A stretch of 33,871 bases of DNA from IMG/VR virus record IMGVR_UViG_3300023215_001208, positions 1 through 33,871 of that record; one strand, given 5' to 3'. Below, piece by piece: positions 14,971 to 23,351 of this stretch. This stretch comes from a virus. A program made the position numbers and the translations under genes. Position 1 is the stretch's first letter. Each line of letters opens with the position of its first letter. The notes below the pieces were generated by a model. It was not told where the DNA came from. It worked only from the letters and a program-made list of their open reading frames with translations, and did not search any database.

Positions 14971-15256
14971 TCGGTTTCTCCTTCTTTACCCAATTTAGTT
15001 CCGCATTCAAAACATAGTCTTTGGAACCATATCTTAGTAACATAGCACTGTACCACTTAGTATACTGTGTTTGTAATTCATCTAGTTTTTTCTTCTGCAT
15101 GTCTAATTGAAATGATAATTTAAGAATGCTATTTTCTGCTTGTAACAACTGGATAGCAAGTCCTTGCACAAGCAACCTATCCTCATCTTTTAATGCCTCG
15201 GGAGCCTGTGCCCCTAAAATACTAACCGTTAGTAGAAATAAAAAAAGTGTCCGCAT
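14924..15256 (-). CDS. Exported coiled-coil protein with Sec signal peptide (110 aa)
   Basis: ATG 15256 is chosen because AAGGA lies about eight bases upstream; a TTG at 15277 would extend the frame but hide the signal peptide. The product opens with a classical signal peptide, MRTLFLFLLTVSILGA, with likely cleavage before QAPEALK. The mature part is a charged coiled coil (LLQAENSILKLSFQLDMQKK) and a basic tail ending ESPARP. It would act in the periplasm or envelope. It sits among tail and ejection genes, so it could be a virion-associated, entry or lysis factor. No family is recognised. Confidence 0.65.
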   Translation of the reverse strand: MRTLFLFLLTVSILGAQAPEALKDEDRLLVQGLAIQLLQAENSILKLSFQLDMQKKKLDELQTQYTKWYSAMLLRYGSKDYVLNAELNWVKKEKPNERTVAIPNESPARP

Positions 15257-15266
15257 TTTAATTTCC

Positions 15267-15362
15267 TTAAATCGCAATACAGGGAGTCCCCGCGGTCCCT
15301 ATTAGAATTCCATTCTTAAACTCCAGGCCATCAATTACCTCTCCAACTAGTTCGCGGCACAG
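15267..15362 (-). other. Orphan frame resembling the end of the upstream lipoprotein
   Basis: Between two genes, a frame without a good start codon reads ELVGEVIDGLEFKNGILIG and ends TPCIAI. It resembles the C-terminus of the gene at 15347-16051 (VLINAVIKNGIIIGGTCAAN): both carry KNGIxIG followed by Cys and a few residues. It overlaps that gene's stop in another frame. It may be a duplicated end module, an alternative C-terminus reached by frameshift, or the relic of a small gene. Confidence 0.3.
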
Positions 15363-16051
15363 GTACCACCTATGATAATTCCGTTTTTAATTACTGCATT
15401 GATTAGAACATTTCCACCAGTACAGGTTTCAGTTAAAGGAGTGTCACTGCTTAGCACAGATGGGAATGCTCTGGTAGCTGTACCACTGCATACCTGAAGC
15501 TCTTTGGTTGTGGTCTGAAAACCTGTCCATCCATCTTCAACTCCATCAACCCCAAAAGTGCAATCAGCATCTCCAGATAAGGTTCGGCCGTAAAAATTTC
15601 CACTAATTGTTAGATTGCTGACTTCAATAGTTCCACTGGCATCTTTACTAATCCCTACAAAACTACCAGTAGTTCCATCAGTAGTATTAGCAAAAAACAT
15701 TCTCCCCTGAACTCTCGTAGTGGTAGACTTTCCTGCATGAAAATCTTCTGAAAATATATCAAGCCACTCGTCATCTACAGTGCCTATAACGTATGTACTG
15801 GCAGCGGTAGGTACTATATTGGTTGCTAGAACCAAAGCTGGTCCCCCAGCAGCAATCTCCATCCAAACAGTGGAGCCCGCAAAAAACTCCAGCTTAGTGT
15901 TGTCCGCCGGGTCTTGCCTAATATTCCAGAAAGCAGTCCCCGCGGTGTTGCCAATATTCACACTCTCTGTATTGATTTCGCCTAACTGTCCTCTTAGAGT
16001 ACATGAGGTTAAAATTAAAATAATAATTGCACTAATTCTAAGGTGTCCCAT
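15347..16051 (-). CDS. Putative lipoprotein, fibre-like (234 aa)
   Basis: The N-terminus is a lipoprotein signal peptide: MGHLRISAIIILILTSC, with the lipobox LTS-Cys17. The mature part is Thr/Gly/Ser-rich, beta-predicted and reminiscent of phage fibre or appendage proteins (LVLATNIVPTAASTYVIG, DDEWLDIFSEDFHAG). Four further cysteines (DADC, LQVC, TETC, GGTC) suggest disulphides in an oxidising compartment. It overlaps the fibre gene at 16038 by 14 bases. It could be displayed on the host envelope or become part of the virion after export. The combination is unusual for a tail-gene cluster. Confidence 0.6.
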   Translation of the reverse strand: MGHLRISAIIILILTSCTLRGQLGEINTESVNIGNTAGTAFWNIRQDPADNTKLEFFAGSTVWMEIAAGGPALVLATNIVPTAASTYVIGTVDDEWLDIFSEDFHAGKSTTTRVQGRMFFANTTDGTTGSFVGISKDASGTIEVSNLTISGNFYGRTLSGDADCTFGVDGVEDGWTGFQTTTKELQVCSGTATRAFPSVLSSDTPLTETCTGGNVLINAVIKNGIIIGGTCAAN

Positions 16052-16544
16052 TCACAACTCCTGTATACATATACTCAAATTGTCCAGTAGAAAGAACTCT
16101 AAATGCTGAATAAGTATATTTATTTGCTTTAAGTCCCACAGCAGGTTTAGTTGAGAATTCCGCAGGCCAAGTTACCCTCCATCCGCCAGTACCATCTTGA
16201 AGAAATCTCCAAATTATCGTAGTATTAGTAGCATAGGAAGGTGCTACCAGTGTTAAGTCTGCTGTAAGAGTTACATCTAAAAATACTATCGTACCAGCCA
16301 CACCAGTAACAGTAGTCGTAATGTTCTGAATAATCTGTATTTCACCTGACTTTAAGTTTAATATAGCTTCAGTAACAAGGCTTCTTATTTCTCTCTGAGT
16401 TACATAGTCGCTTGGTGCTCTACTATTTCCCGCATTAGTAATTCTACGCCCATGAAAGTCTAAATTCTTAGAACTTAAAAAATCCAATTCCTGCCGCATC
16501 CTACCCGTTATAACATGGGCATCCTGTATACTTCTAATACTCAT
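16038..16544 (-). CDS. Tail fibre or appendage protein (168 aa)
   Basis: Starts in an ATGA overlap with the large tail protein. The segment LDFHGRRITNAGNSRAPSDY followed by VTQRE matches a pattern common near the shaft of phage tail fibres (the family's ...rItnv..P....DyVTk.e...). A Thr/Val-rich beta domain (ITTTVTGVAGTIVFLDVTLT) and a compact end follow. It has no signal peptide and no cysteine, unlike the next gene. It is probably a short fibre or an adaptor linking nozzle and fibre. Confidence 0.6.
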   Translation of the reverse strand: MSIRSIQDAHVITGRMRQELDFLSSKNLDFHGRRITNAGNSRAPSDYVTQREIRSLVTEAILNLKSGEIQIIQNITTTVTGVAGTIVFLDVTLTADLTLVAPSYATNTTIIWRFLQDGTGGWRVTWPAEFSTKPAVGLKANKYTYSAFRVLSTGQFEYMYTGVVNGTP

Positions 16545-19500
16545 TATTGCACAACCTTCTCTTTCATAGAAGTTTCATGCCCACTAAGGGTATAACGATA
16601 GTGTACCCAATACCTATGAAAAGCAGCAGTAGCATCCAACTCAAGTCTGATAATAGTCCCTTTAATGGTCTTTGGAAGATTAACTTCATAAACGTCATCT
16701 ACATCTAAAACCGTAGTAATACTCCCAGTAGCAATAGAAGCGTCCGCCCCAAAGAGTTTATAGTTAACAGTAGTCCCCCCTGCAATCATTCTTACCCGAA
16801 ATGACCTAAACTTTGCAAGTTTCGCAAACTCCGTTGGCCCGATCTGGTCGAATTTCTTAGCCACCGGGAGGATTTCTACTTCCTCCGGTTTGAGCATCTC
16901 ATAGAACTCAAAGGGATTTGCCCCACTGAATTCCATCTTATAATCTGTAAAGAAAACATCCGTTGTAAAATAATGAAAGGCAGTTCTACGGCCCGTAGTA
17001 TTAATAATGGAAGTAGTTCCAGCAACGCCGTCAAGGTAAGGAGTAAGAGTGACATTGTTTCCCTCTGTATCAATAACGAAGGGTATAGTTCTAATTCTTT
17101 TCTTCGACGGTATGCCAAAGTTTGTGCTGGGAACTGCTAGGAACCGCATTCTATCCGGCAGAGCCTCAATGGCGCGGGGCTGAACAAGGCCATAAAATTC
17201 AAAAACGGAATCCCCAGCCGCTTGTAAATCTGCTCCTAACTCAAATCCTTTTAATTCTGATGTAAATATGTGGGCATAGGTTCCTTTCCCACTGTAGTTA
17301 ACTGTACTAGTAGACTGTGCCGACCTATCAACATTGGGAGTAACTGTAACGGTATTCCCCAGAGTATCAATCTCGAAGGGTAGATGATAAAAACGCTTCC
17401 TACCAGCTACTCCGTAATTAGTGGGGGGAATTCTAAGGTGATTAAGCTGCTCAGGACGGACTTCATAATCTAAAGCCCAATATAGTAGCTTAAAGTCAAC
17501 CATCGTTCCCGTAATTTGGATTTGAAACGATTTGCCAAGGTTAATACTCTCAGAGTTAATTTCATAAGTTTTGAGAGTGACCCCATTAAAAGCAACTCCA
17601 GAAGCGATAGTAACGAGAGACCCGGAATCTTTGGCTAGTTTAATTGTAACCGTTGCCGCGTTATTTGTGTCTGCAAGTATTTTAAGTGTATATACATCCT
17701 TTCTTCTATTCGGAAGTTGAGCATCAATAAAGGGCGATAATATTGTAACAGCAAATCCTGCCGTATCATTATCAAATCCTTTTGTATCCGGGTCATCTAT
17801 TTTTCTAAGGTAATGATCCCCGGCATCACCAAATCCCGCTAAGAGAGTTCCATCCTCTTCCTCATAGAGTGAAACTGGGTCCATGAAAGATGCATACCAG
17901 TACTGTTGTTCAAAATCATAAATAATTACCCGCCTATCCCCATCCGAAAGTGGAGACATAGTAAATAGCTTTCCTTTATGAACTGCACAGTCATACGTGA
18001 CTGAATTCTGTGCCCCCATGCTTACACTCGGGTGACCGTGGCGATTTTCACCATTGTAAAGAAGAGAAGTTTCACCTACTATAGCTTGTGTAACTGCACC
18101 CGAGGTTATTCTCCATCCATCACTAGCCATATAAATAACTTGGTGATTATATAGAGCGGCGGGGGTACTAATAGGAGGATTACCAATGCCGAGCGGAATA
18201 ATTCTCGCGTCGATAGTTCCATCAGCAAGTAACTCCAATGTCCCTTGGATTTGATAGATGTCTTCCGTGGTTCCCACAAGTAATGAGTTGGCATCGCTTT
18301 TCATTATCCAAAGGTTTCGTTCTGTTTGATCCCCTGAAAAATCCAATCCCGCACGGGTTTCAATAGCATCGGGATTTCGGGAATCCGAAATTAAAACTTC
18401 ATCCCAGGTTAGATAAATGGTACGATCACCATAGGTTCCTACAATATCAATAATATCATCTGGAAGAGCGGCTAGAAATAAATTAACCTCAATACCATCA
18501 TTAACCGCGTCAATATCTAGAGTGTCATCAGTAAAAGACGAAGCACTAGTAACTTCTTTAATACGATACCAAGTGCCAGTTCCATGGATACCCCGCTTTC
18601 TTCGGAAGATCCAGGCTTTATCCGCCCCTCCAAGAGAAGCAGGGGTAACTGTAATATGTTGACCGTCTGCAATAATAGACAATGAAAGCGTTCCAACTGG
18701 GCTTTTTGCAAGATAGATGCCGTTGTCGTCCATATTTTGTTGGTAATAGTCGTATTCCCCTTTTAATGAACCGGCATGCAAAAATTTAATGTCACCAAAC
18801 TCCAATGCTTCAGTCGGTCCCGCTTCAAATGAAACTACTACGGTTTCAATATCCGACCAGCCTAAATTAGTATTTTCCCCAACGCGGGTAAAGTCACTTC
18901 GATTAGCTCGGAACGTGCTCCACTGACTAGCCCCTAAGTTAAATTGATTAGGAATATCACTTTGATTAAATTCTATAAAGAAATTATCCTTTTCCTGTCC
19001 AGTAGCATCCCCGGAAGAACTGTTAAGATAGACTTCAATGCGGGCTTTAACTGCTGTAGAACTATCTTTAAATTTTACAGAAAAGAGAAAGACATCATCT
19101 TCTTGAGTGGCTCCACTAAAAGAGCCATCCTGGGAAGAAATGTGTTTAATAATAAATCTTCCTGTAGTAGAATCCGTAGATCCAAGAACCTTAATTCCTT
19201 CGTTGTAACTTACATCAACAAATATCCCCTCTGTAGCCGAAGACCACGCCACATGCCCCCCGTCAATATAAGCAGCAGGTTTAGTAAGTAGGACTGCCGT
19301 AGGAGCACCAGGAGCAGAAATACCAAGATTACTAATACTAGCGCCATCATCCTTCTTTTTTAGACTCCCGCTAGTTATAAGCACATGGCCCAAAGCGGAT
19401 CCAAATCCGGTACGCACCGATTCCCCGCCTGAGAGAACTGTGGTAGAAAAGGTTTTAGCTTCATCTACATCTTTCTTAACAACGCCATCAAGAGTATAAA

Positions 19501-19720
19501 TATAACGATGCTTAACGCCGTTAAGAACTTTAGAATAAATCCCCGCGATAGCATCGGGTTGAAGGGGAGAAACTTTGTCAGCCCCCCGGATAAGAGTTAG
19601 CGATCCCTTCTCATCCAGATGGACATTATCCATTCGCAGGAGTCCCCTGGAATCCCCATTAATAGGGTCTCCATCTGGAATCCAACCAGAGCTAAAATCT
19701 CTTTGTCCTAGCTCGGGCAT
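16544..19720 (-). CDS. Large tail nozzle-type protein (1058 aa)
   Basis: The N-terminus (DFSSGWIPDGDPINGDSRG, LLRMDNVHLDEKGSL) is typical of podovirus tail nozzle or stabiliser proteins (T7 gp12 or tail tubular B class), which often have beta-propeller domains. In the middle, YDCAVHKGKLF and RVIIYDFEQQYWYAS support this. Toward the end come three copies of a ~96-aa unit beginning near residues 761, 858 and 953 (PPTNYGVAGRKRFYHLPFEID; VPSTNFGIPSKKRIRTIPFVID; GPTEFAKLAKF). They look like jelly-roll modules that may bind sugars. It overlaps the small membrane-protein gene by one base. It is longer than T7 gp12 (~794 aa), mainly through these repeats. Confidence 0.75.
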   Translation of the reverse strand: MPELGQRDFSSGWIPDGDPINGDSRGLLRMDNVHLDEKGSLTLIRGADKVSPLQPDAIAGIYSKVLNGVKHRYIYTLDGVVKKDVDEAKTFSTTVLSGGESVRTGFGSALGHVLITSGSLKKKDDGASISNLGISAPGAPTAVLLTKPAAYIDGGHVAWSSATEGIFVDVSYNEGIKVLGSTDSTTGRFIIKHISSQDGSFSGATQEDDVFLFSVKFKDSSTAVKARIEVYLNSSSGDATGQEKDNFFIEFNQSDIPNQFNLGASQWSTFRANRSDFTRVGENTNLGWSDIETVVVSFEAGPTEALEFGDIKFLHAGSLKGEYDYYQQNMDDNGIYLAKSPVGTLSLSIIADGQHITVTPASLGGADKAWIFRRKRGIHGTGTWYRIKEVTSASSFTDDTLDIDAVNDGIEVNLFLAALPDDIIDIVGTYGDRTIYLTWDEVLISDSRNPDAIETRAGLDFSGDQTERNLWIMKSDANSLLVGTTEDIYQIQGTLELLADGTIDARIIPLGIGNPPISTPAALYNHQVIYMASDGWRITSGAVTQAIVGETSLLYNGENRHGHPSVSMGAQNSVTYDCAVHKGKLFTMSPLSDGDRRVIIYDFEQQYWYASFMDPVSLYEEEDGTLLAGFGDAGDHYLRKIDDPDTKGFDNDTAGFAVTILSPFIDAQLPNRRKDVYTLKILADTNNAATVTIKLAKDSGSLVTIASGVAFNGVTLKTYEINSESINLGKSFQIQITGTMVDFKLLYWALDYEVRPEQLNHLRIPPTNYGVAGRKRFYHLPFEIDTLGNTVTVTPNVDRSAQSTSTVNYSGKGTYAHIFTSELKGFELGADLQAAGDSVFEFYGLVQPRAIEALPDRMRFLAVPSTNFGIPSKKRIRTIPFVIDTEGNNVTLTPYLDGVAGTTSIINTTGRRTAFHYFTTDVFFTDYKMEFSGANPFEFYEMLKPEEVEILPVAKKFDQIGPTEFAKLAKFRSFRVRMIAGGTTVNYKLFGADASIATGSITTVLDVDDVYEVNLPKTIKGTIIRLELDATAAFHRYWVHYRYTLSGHETSMKEKVVQ

Positions 19721-19920
19721 TATTCCTCTTCTTTAATTACTTTACCATCTTTTGCAAATAAAAGCCCAATCCCAGCCATTATAGCCATAAATGGAGGGGA
19801 TGTAAAATTAAGAAGAATTGTAAGATCCCCAACGGCACCACTAACTCCTGCAAGGATTGTGGAAAATCCCATAAGAGTAGTTTTCAAATTCCTTCGCTTA
19901 AAAATTTTAAAAAAGTTCAT
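19720..19920 (-). CDS. Small holin-like membrane protein (66 aa)
   Basis: This 66-aa protein has a basic start (MNFFKIFKRRNLKTTLMG) and two hydrophobic segments (about residues 15-35 and 40-57, the second ending MAIMAGIGLLFAKDGK). The short acidic C-terminus is KVIKEEE. The layout fits a small holin or a membrane protein of the kind frequently found among podovirus tail genes with an AKD motif after the second span. A second holin-like gene exists at 28403, so which one times lysis is unclear. GGAG lies upstream of the start. Confidence 0.55.
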   Translation of the reverse strand: MNFFKIFKRRNLKTTLMGFSTILAGVSGAVGDLTILLNFTSPPFMAIMAGIGLLFAKDGKVIKEEE

Positions 19921-19929
19921 AATAATCTC

Positions 19930-20763
19930 CTAAGATCCCAGCGTAGCGGTAGGATCAAACTGCCCATATCTACCTGCACGAATCCGACGTGAACTAAAAG
20001 GTGGAAACCTCTTATTAGCACTATAGTACTTGTTCTTAATACTCTTATACATCTGAGTTAACAGTAGAAATTTTTGACTAAAGTACTGAGATCCTTCAAT
20101 ATTCTGGCCCTTCCCCTCGGCTTTAAAAGCTCGGGAGCAAATGTATGCCTTCAAAGTTCTCCTAAGAATATAACGTGGCAGAATATAGTAGTCATTAGTG
20201 ATGTCAGGGGACTTATAGCATGAAATAATTACTCTAGAATTAATAGTACTCCCCGATACTCCAAGGGCAGGATTCTCCTCATCTGCATCCCCTGTAATAG
20301 TTTCATTAGGAATAGGGAAAAATCTTATCTGATTATAATCCGCATTCCATAGGTAGCCTCTAACCCCACCAGTACTAGTTCTATACTGAGCATCCAAATC
20401 CTCCACATCAATACTAGTAAGAGGATCTAAAACGTTACCTTTCCAAGTAATCTGAATGATATCTTTGATAGTTGGCAACAGCGTGTAGACTCCAGTTCCA
20501 GAGGTTACCCCAATTGCATAACGGTGAAATATGGAATGACATGCATCCGCCAGTTCAATTTCTCCATCATTAGCTAACTGCTGTAAGTAGGCGTCAGTCC
20601 AAATAGGAGTAACCGCTGCCCCGCTAACATCCAAATCTCTATCATTAAGATACCTTCGATAATAGTCTGAAAGTGAACTCCGCCCTATCTCTAGAGAAGA
20701 TTCTCCTGGTATAAAATCCCCTGGTAATACTTCCCCAGGAATAGTATCCACTATTGGGGGCAT
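19930..20763 (-). CDS. Head-tail connector / adaptor protein (277 aa)
   Basis: The protein has an N-terminal proline-rich arm (VDTIPGEVLPGDFIPGESS). The helical and beta body (YLQQLANDGEIELADACHSI; YTLLPTIKDIIQITWKG; QIRFFPIP) is the pattern of podovirus adaptor-type proteins that join portal and nozzle. It lies directly before the nozzle gene, as expected. The C-terminus is basic (RRIRAGRYGQFDP). Its body resembles in style the product at 23413, so the two may form successive rings of the tail or be diverged relatives. GGAGG lies about eleven bases upstream of the start. Confidence 0.55.
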   Translation of the reverse strand: MPPIVDTIPGEVLPGDFIPGESSLEIGRSSLSDYYRRYLNDRDLDVSGAAVTPIWTDAYLQQLANDGEIELADACHSIFHRYAIGVTSGTGVYTLLPTIKDIIQITWKGNVLDPLTSIDVEDLDAQYRTSTGGVRGYLWNADYNQIRFFPIPNETITGDADEENPALGVSGSTINSRVIISCYKSPDITNDYYILPRYILRRTLKAYICSRAFKAEGKGQNIEGSQYFSQKFLLLTQMYKSIKNKYYSANKRFPPFSSRRIRAGRYGQFDPTATLGS

Positions 20764-20854
20764 TCTTAATTATTCCTCCACATCACCACGTAGACCTTTC
20801 ACAATTCCGCTATAAACAAAGTAATGCAATAGGCTAGGAATAGAGGTCGCGTGG

Positions 20855-21202
20855 TTATTGGATAATATTCTCAATTGCAGTAATTACAGCCACTTCTCCC
20901 GCCGTCTTATCATCCTTTGCGGCCTTGATGGCAATGCAATCATCAGGAAAGACATTGCACGCCGCTTTGTAAACATCACGCATTCCAAGGCGCAGGATCG
21001 AGTTAAACAAAGCTTGACTACGCAGCTCCTGTGTATCTCCGGCATATTTAAGCGTGCCGTCCGAATTCTTCTGCGCCTGAATCCACTTCTCAACAACGAC
21101 AGCAAGCTGCCCGTCGAGGGCATTGGGAGTGGTGAATCTTCCCACTGAATCCGTAGCCACAAGGGGCAGCGCAATAGCAAGCAAGCAAATTAGTGTCTTC
21201 AT
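20855..21202 (-). CDS. Exported protein with Sec signal peptide (115 aa)
   Basis: The start overlaps the stop of the fibre gene (TAATG). The product begins with a signal peptide, MKTLICLLAIALPLVA, cleaved probably before TDSVG. The mature protein is helical (DGQLAVVVEKWIQAQK; ELRSQALFNSILRLG) with two cysteines close together (ACNVFPDDC) that could form a disulphide after export. No family is recognised. Codons are GC-richer than in the connector gene downstream and similar to the 3' half of the fibre gene, so both may have been acquired together. Confidence 0.6.
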   Translation of the reverse strand: MKTLICLLAIALPLVATDSVGRFTTPNALDGQLAVVVEKWIQAQKNSDGTLKYAGDTQELRSQALFNSILRLGMRDVYKAACNVFPDDCIAIKAAKDDKTAGEVAVITAIENIIQ

Positions 21203-23328
21203 TAGTTTACACTCCTCGAAATCTCATACCAGTTCACTCCATCACAAATAAGCTGAATCGCATCATCAGCAGTCGTAACAAAATTTCCAGCAAGTTTCAA
21301 ATTGTTTCCATCTGTAAAAGTAAGAATACCATCAAAGATCAGCGTCAACAGCCGGCCGTTGTTTGCCGCGTCACAGGTATTCACAGTAGTGATTGTTGTG
21401 GTTCCCGTGATGTGGAACAGGTTGCCGGTTCCAAGCGCAGTTGTAGTTGCACTCGCAACATTAGCTGAGTCGGCAAAGGTAATAGTCCCGGTCGTTGTAT
21501 CCAGTCCTCGGGCGCTGCTGAACGACATAAACTCAACATTGCCGTCAGTGAGCAACTGGAGCAAATCATTCGTTACAGAGTCGCCCTCAACTAGCAGGAC
21601 TTCTGTATTCCCGGTCGTCGTAGTCGGATCTTTAGTCCACGCAGTCTGGGAACCGCCTAACTCGAAGACTTTCGCGCCACCAACTGAAAAACCAAGGTTA
21701 TCGGCTGCAACGCGATACATGCCGGTATTGTTGTCGCCCTTAAAAGTGTAGTTGGGAACATTGTCCGCGCCAGCAATAAAACGCATCCTGATACTGCCAT
21801 CGTCGCCTTTGAGGCTGTTCAGCTCATTCGTGTCAATCGCAAATATCTCGGACCCGCCAACATAAGCCGTGAGAGTGTTGTCTGACCTTTCATACCACTC
21901 CGTATTCCCATCACCAAAGCTATACCCACTCCCCGCGCCAAAGGCCCCGCCGACATCGACATTGATGCCGCCGGTTCCGCCCACTGCAACCAGAACTGTT
22001 CCTGCGCTACTCTGCCACTCCCAAAGATGATTCGCGGATTGGCCCGCACCTGCCTTTACAACGCCTAGAGTTATTCCTGTAGTTGCTGTGGGATTTTCAA
22101 TCAGCGCCGTTTGGGAGCCACCTAGCTCTAAGAACTTCTGAGCACCAACGGAGAAGCCAATGTTGTTGGCTGCAATGCGGTACATGCCGGAGTCATTGTC
22201 GCTCTTAAACGTGTAGTTAGGGACATTCATTGCACCAGCCGCAAAGCGCAATCTAGGACTACCATCGCCGCCTTTAAGGCTATTCAACTCATTGGTATCA
22301 ATAGCAAACACATCAGAAGTTCCGATTCTAAAGCGTAATGTATCGTCAGCACTCTCGTAGATCTGCGTATCCCCATCCCCAAACGCAGTCCCGCTCCCCG
22401 TACCAAAAGTCCCGCTGGAATCAACAATGATGCCTCCGCTGACGACCTTTAGACCAGGAATAGTAAGCAGGCTAGAACTATAGGTTGCATTCCCTGTATC
22501 CGCAACTACAGGATTTCCAACAGAGTCCGCGCTTAGAATGTCATTTGTTGAACTAGCCCCAGTAATTAAATTGTCCCAAGAAGGAACAGCCGAAATTGAT
22601 CCAGTACCCGTTTGAGTAAGAAATTGCTTGCCCGCAGTAGTATTCCCTGCCAAGCGTGCCCAAGCTGGCGTAGCATTACCATGCAAAGTGTCCCCTAAAA
22701 CAACTGACGCAGTAAGAGAATCAGAATGCTTTGTAGAAAGGATATTATGATTCGGAGCTATAGTAGCCCAAACCGCCGCACCGGAATCATACATACAGAG
22801 AACAATAGCTGTTCCACCCCCAGTTGTACAATCTGTTGAAGTACTCCCATCTGTTACTCGGGCTAGGTCGCCATCTGTAGGACTTCCGGGTAAACTAGCA
22901 ACTACAGTAACTGGTCCTAGTGAATCTGCAATAGCAACTAACTCAGCCCCCAATTGATTGTGATGATGGGAAGCATATATCCCCAGAACTGTTGCCCCAT
23001 CATTATGTGCCGCCGCTGAAGTTCCATCAAATGCCCGCCCACTTGAACAAACCGTAAGAGTATTAGTAGAAATAGTACAGTATTTGATTATTTCATTGTC
23101 AATCTTAATTAATCCTGCTTCATTAGCACCCGGAGAAAAGAATTCACTAGCATCGGTTAGAATAATACTAGTAGCTGAGGCTGTAATTGAACCATTTAAC
23201 TCATCCCGTGCGGAATTAGCCAAAACAGTAATATCATCATGGTCAGGCAAAGAGCCTGGGTAAACTGCGGTATTCTGCGCGTTAACTATAACAATAAAAG
23301 ATAGCAGTAGAAATAGATATTTAATCAT
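21202..23328 (-). CDS. Fibre-like protein with Sec signal peptide (708 aa)
   Basis: The gene opens with a signal peptide, MIKYLFLLLSFIVIVNA, ideal for cleavage before QNTAVYPG; AAGGAA is the ribosome site. The mature N-terminus has the beta domain seen in many phage fibres (TSIILTDASEFFS, RAFDGTSAAAHNDGATV, ASHHHNQLGAEL). The middle carries two copies of a module containing NSLKGxDGS, VPNYTFK and GMYRxAAxNxGFSVG, spaced 155 residues apart. The end is a compact beta domain (ITTVNTCDAANNGRLLTLIF). Several cysteines are present. Receptor-binding fibres are normally cytoplasmic until assembly, so the signal peptide is odd. It may be an exported adhesin-like or virion protein. Confidence 0.7.
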   Translation of the reverse strand: MIKYLFLLLSFIVIVNAQNTAVYPGSLPDHDDITVLANSARDELNGSITASATSIILTDASEFFSPGANEAGLIKIDNEIIKYCTISTNTLTVCSSGRAFDGTSAAAHNDGATVLGIYASHHHNQLGAELVAIADSLGPVTVVASLPGSPTDGDLARVTDGSTSTDCTTGGGTAIVLCMYDSGAAVWATIAPNHNILSTKHSDSLTASVVLGDTLHGNATPAWARLAGNTTAGKQFLTQTGTGSISAVPSWDNLITGASSTNDILSADSVGNPVVADTGNATYSSSLLTIPGLKVVSGGIIVDSSGTFGTGSGTAFGDGDTQIYESADDTLRFRIGTSDVFAIDTNELNSLKGGDGSPRLRFAAGAMNVPNYTFKSDNDSGMYRIAANNIGFSVGAQKFLELGGSQTALIENPTATTGITLGVVKAGAGQSANHLWEWQSSAGTVLVAVGGTGGINVDVGGAFGAGSGYSFGDGNTEWYERSDNTLTAYVGGSEIFAIDTNELNSLKGDDGSIRMRFIAGADNVPNYTFKGDNNTGMYRVAADNLGFSVGGAKVFELGGSQTAWTKDPTTTTGNTEVLLVEGDSVTNDLLQLLTDGNVEFMSFSSARGLDTTTGTITFADSANVASATTTALGTGNLFHITGTTTITTVNTCDAANNGRLLTLIFDGILTFTDGNNLKLAGNFVTTADDAIQLICDGVNWYEISRSVN
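21611..21972 (-). repeat. Fibre module repeat, copy 2
   Basis: Downstream copy of the fibre module, spaced 465 bases (155 codons) from copy 1. Shared protein features in order are GGIxVD, FGxGSGxxFGDG, SDxFAIDTNELNSLKGxDGS, VPNYTFK, GMYRxAAxNxGFSVG and ELGGSQTA. DNA identity is high in the NELNSLKG stretch (21779-21850 against 22244-22315). Confidence 0.7.
22075..22437 (-). repeat. Fibre module repeat, copy 1
   Basis: Upstream (N-terminal) copy of the 155-residue-period fibre module. It matches copy 2 in order and length with scattered substitutions, mostly synonymous or conservative. A linker (LGVVKAGAGQSANHLWEWQS) separates the two modules. Confidence 0.7.
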
Positions 23329-23351
23329 AGTTATTTCCTTAATCTATAAGT

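Noticed and set aside
20858-21180. Overlapping frames on both strands across the 115-aa exported gene
   Set aside because: Only the minus frame with a signal peptide and TAATG coupling fits the operon; the others come from GC-rich composition.
21302-21751. 149-aa plus-strand frame opposite the fibre gene
   Set aside because: It is a shadow of the GC-richer repeat region; composition (Val/Ser/Pro) mirrors the antisense codons.
21202-23328. Diversity-generating retroelement at the fibre gene
   Set aside because: Internal repeats exist, but no reverse transcriptase, template repeat with adenine-specific changes or accessory gene is visible.
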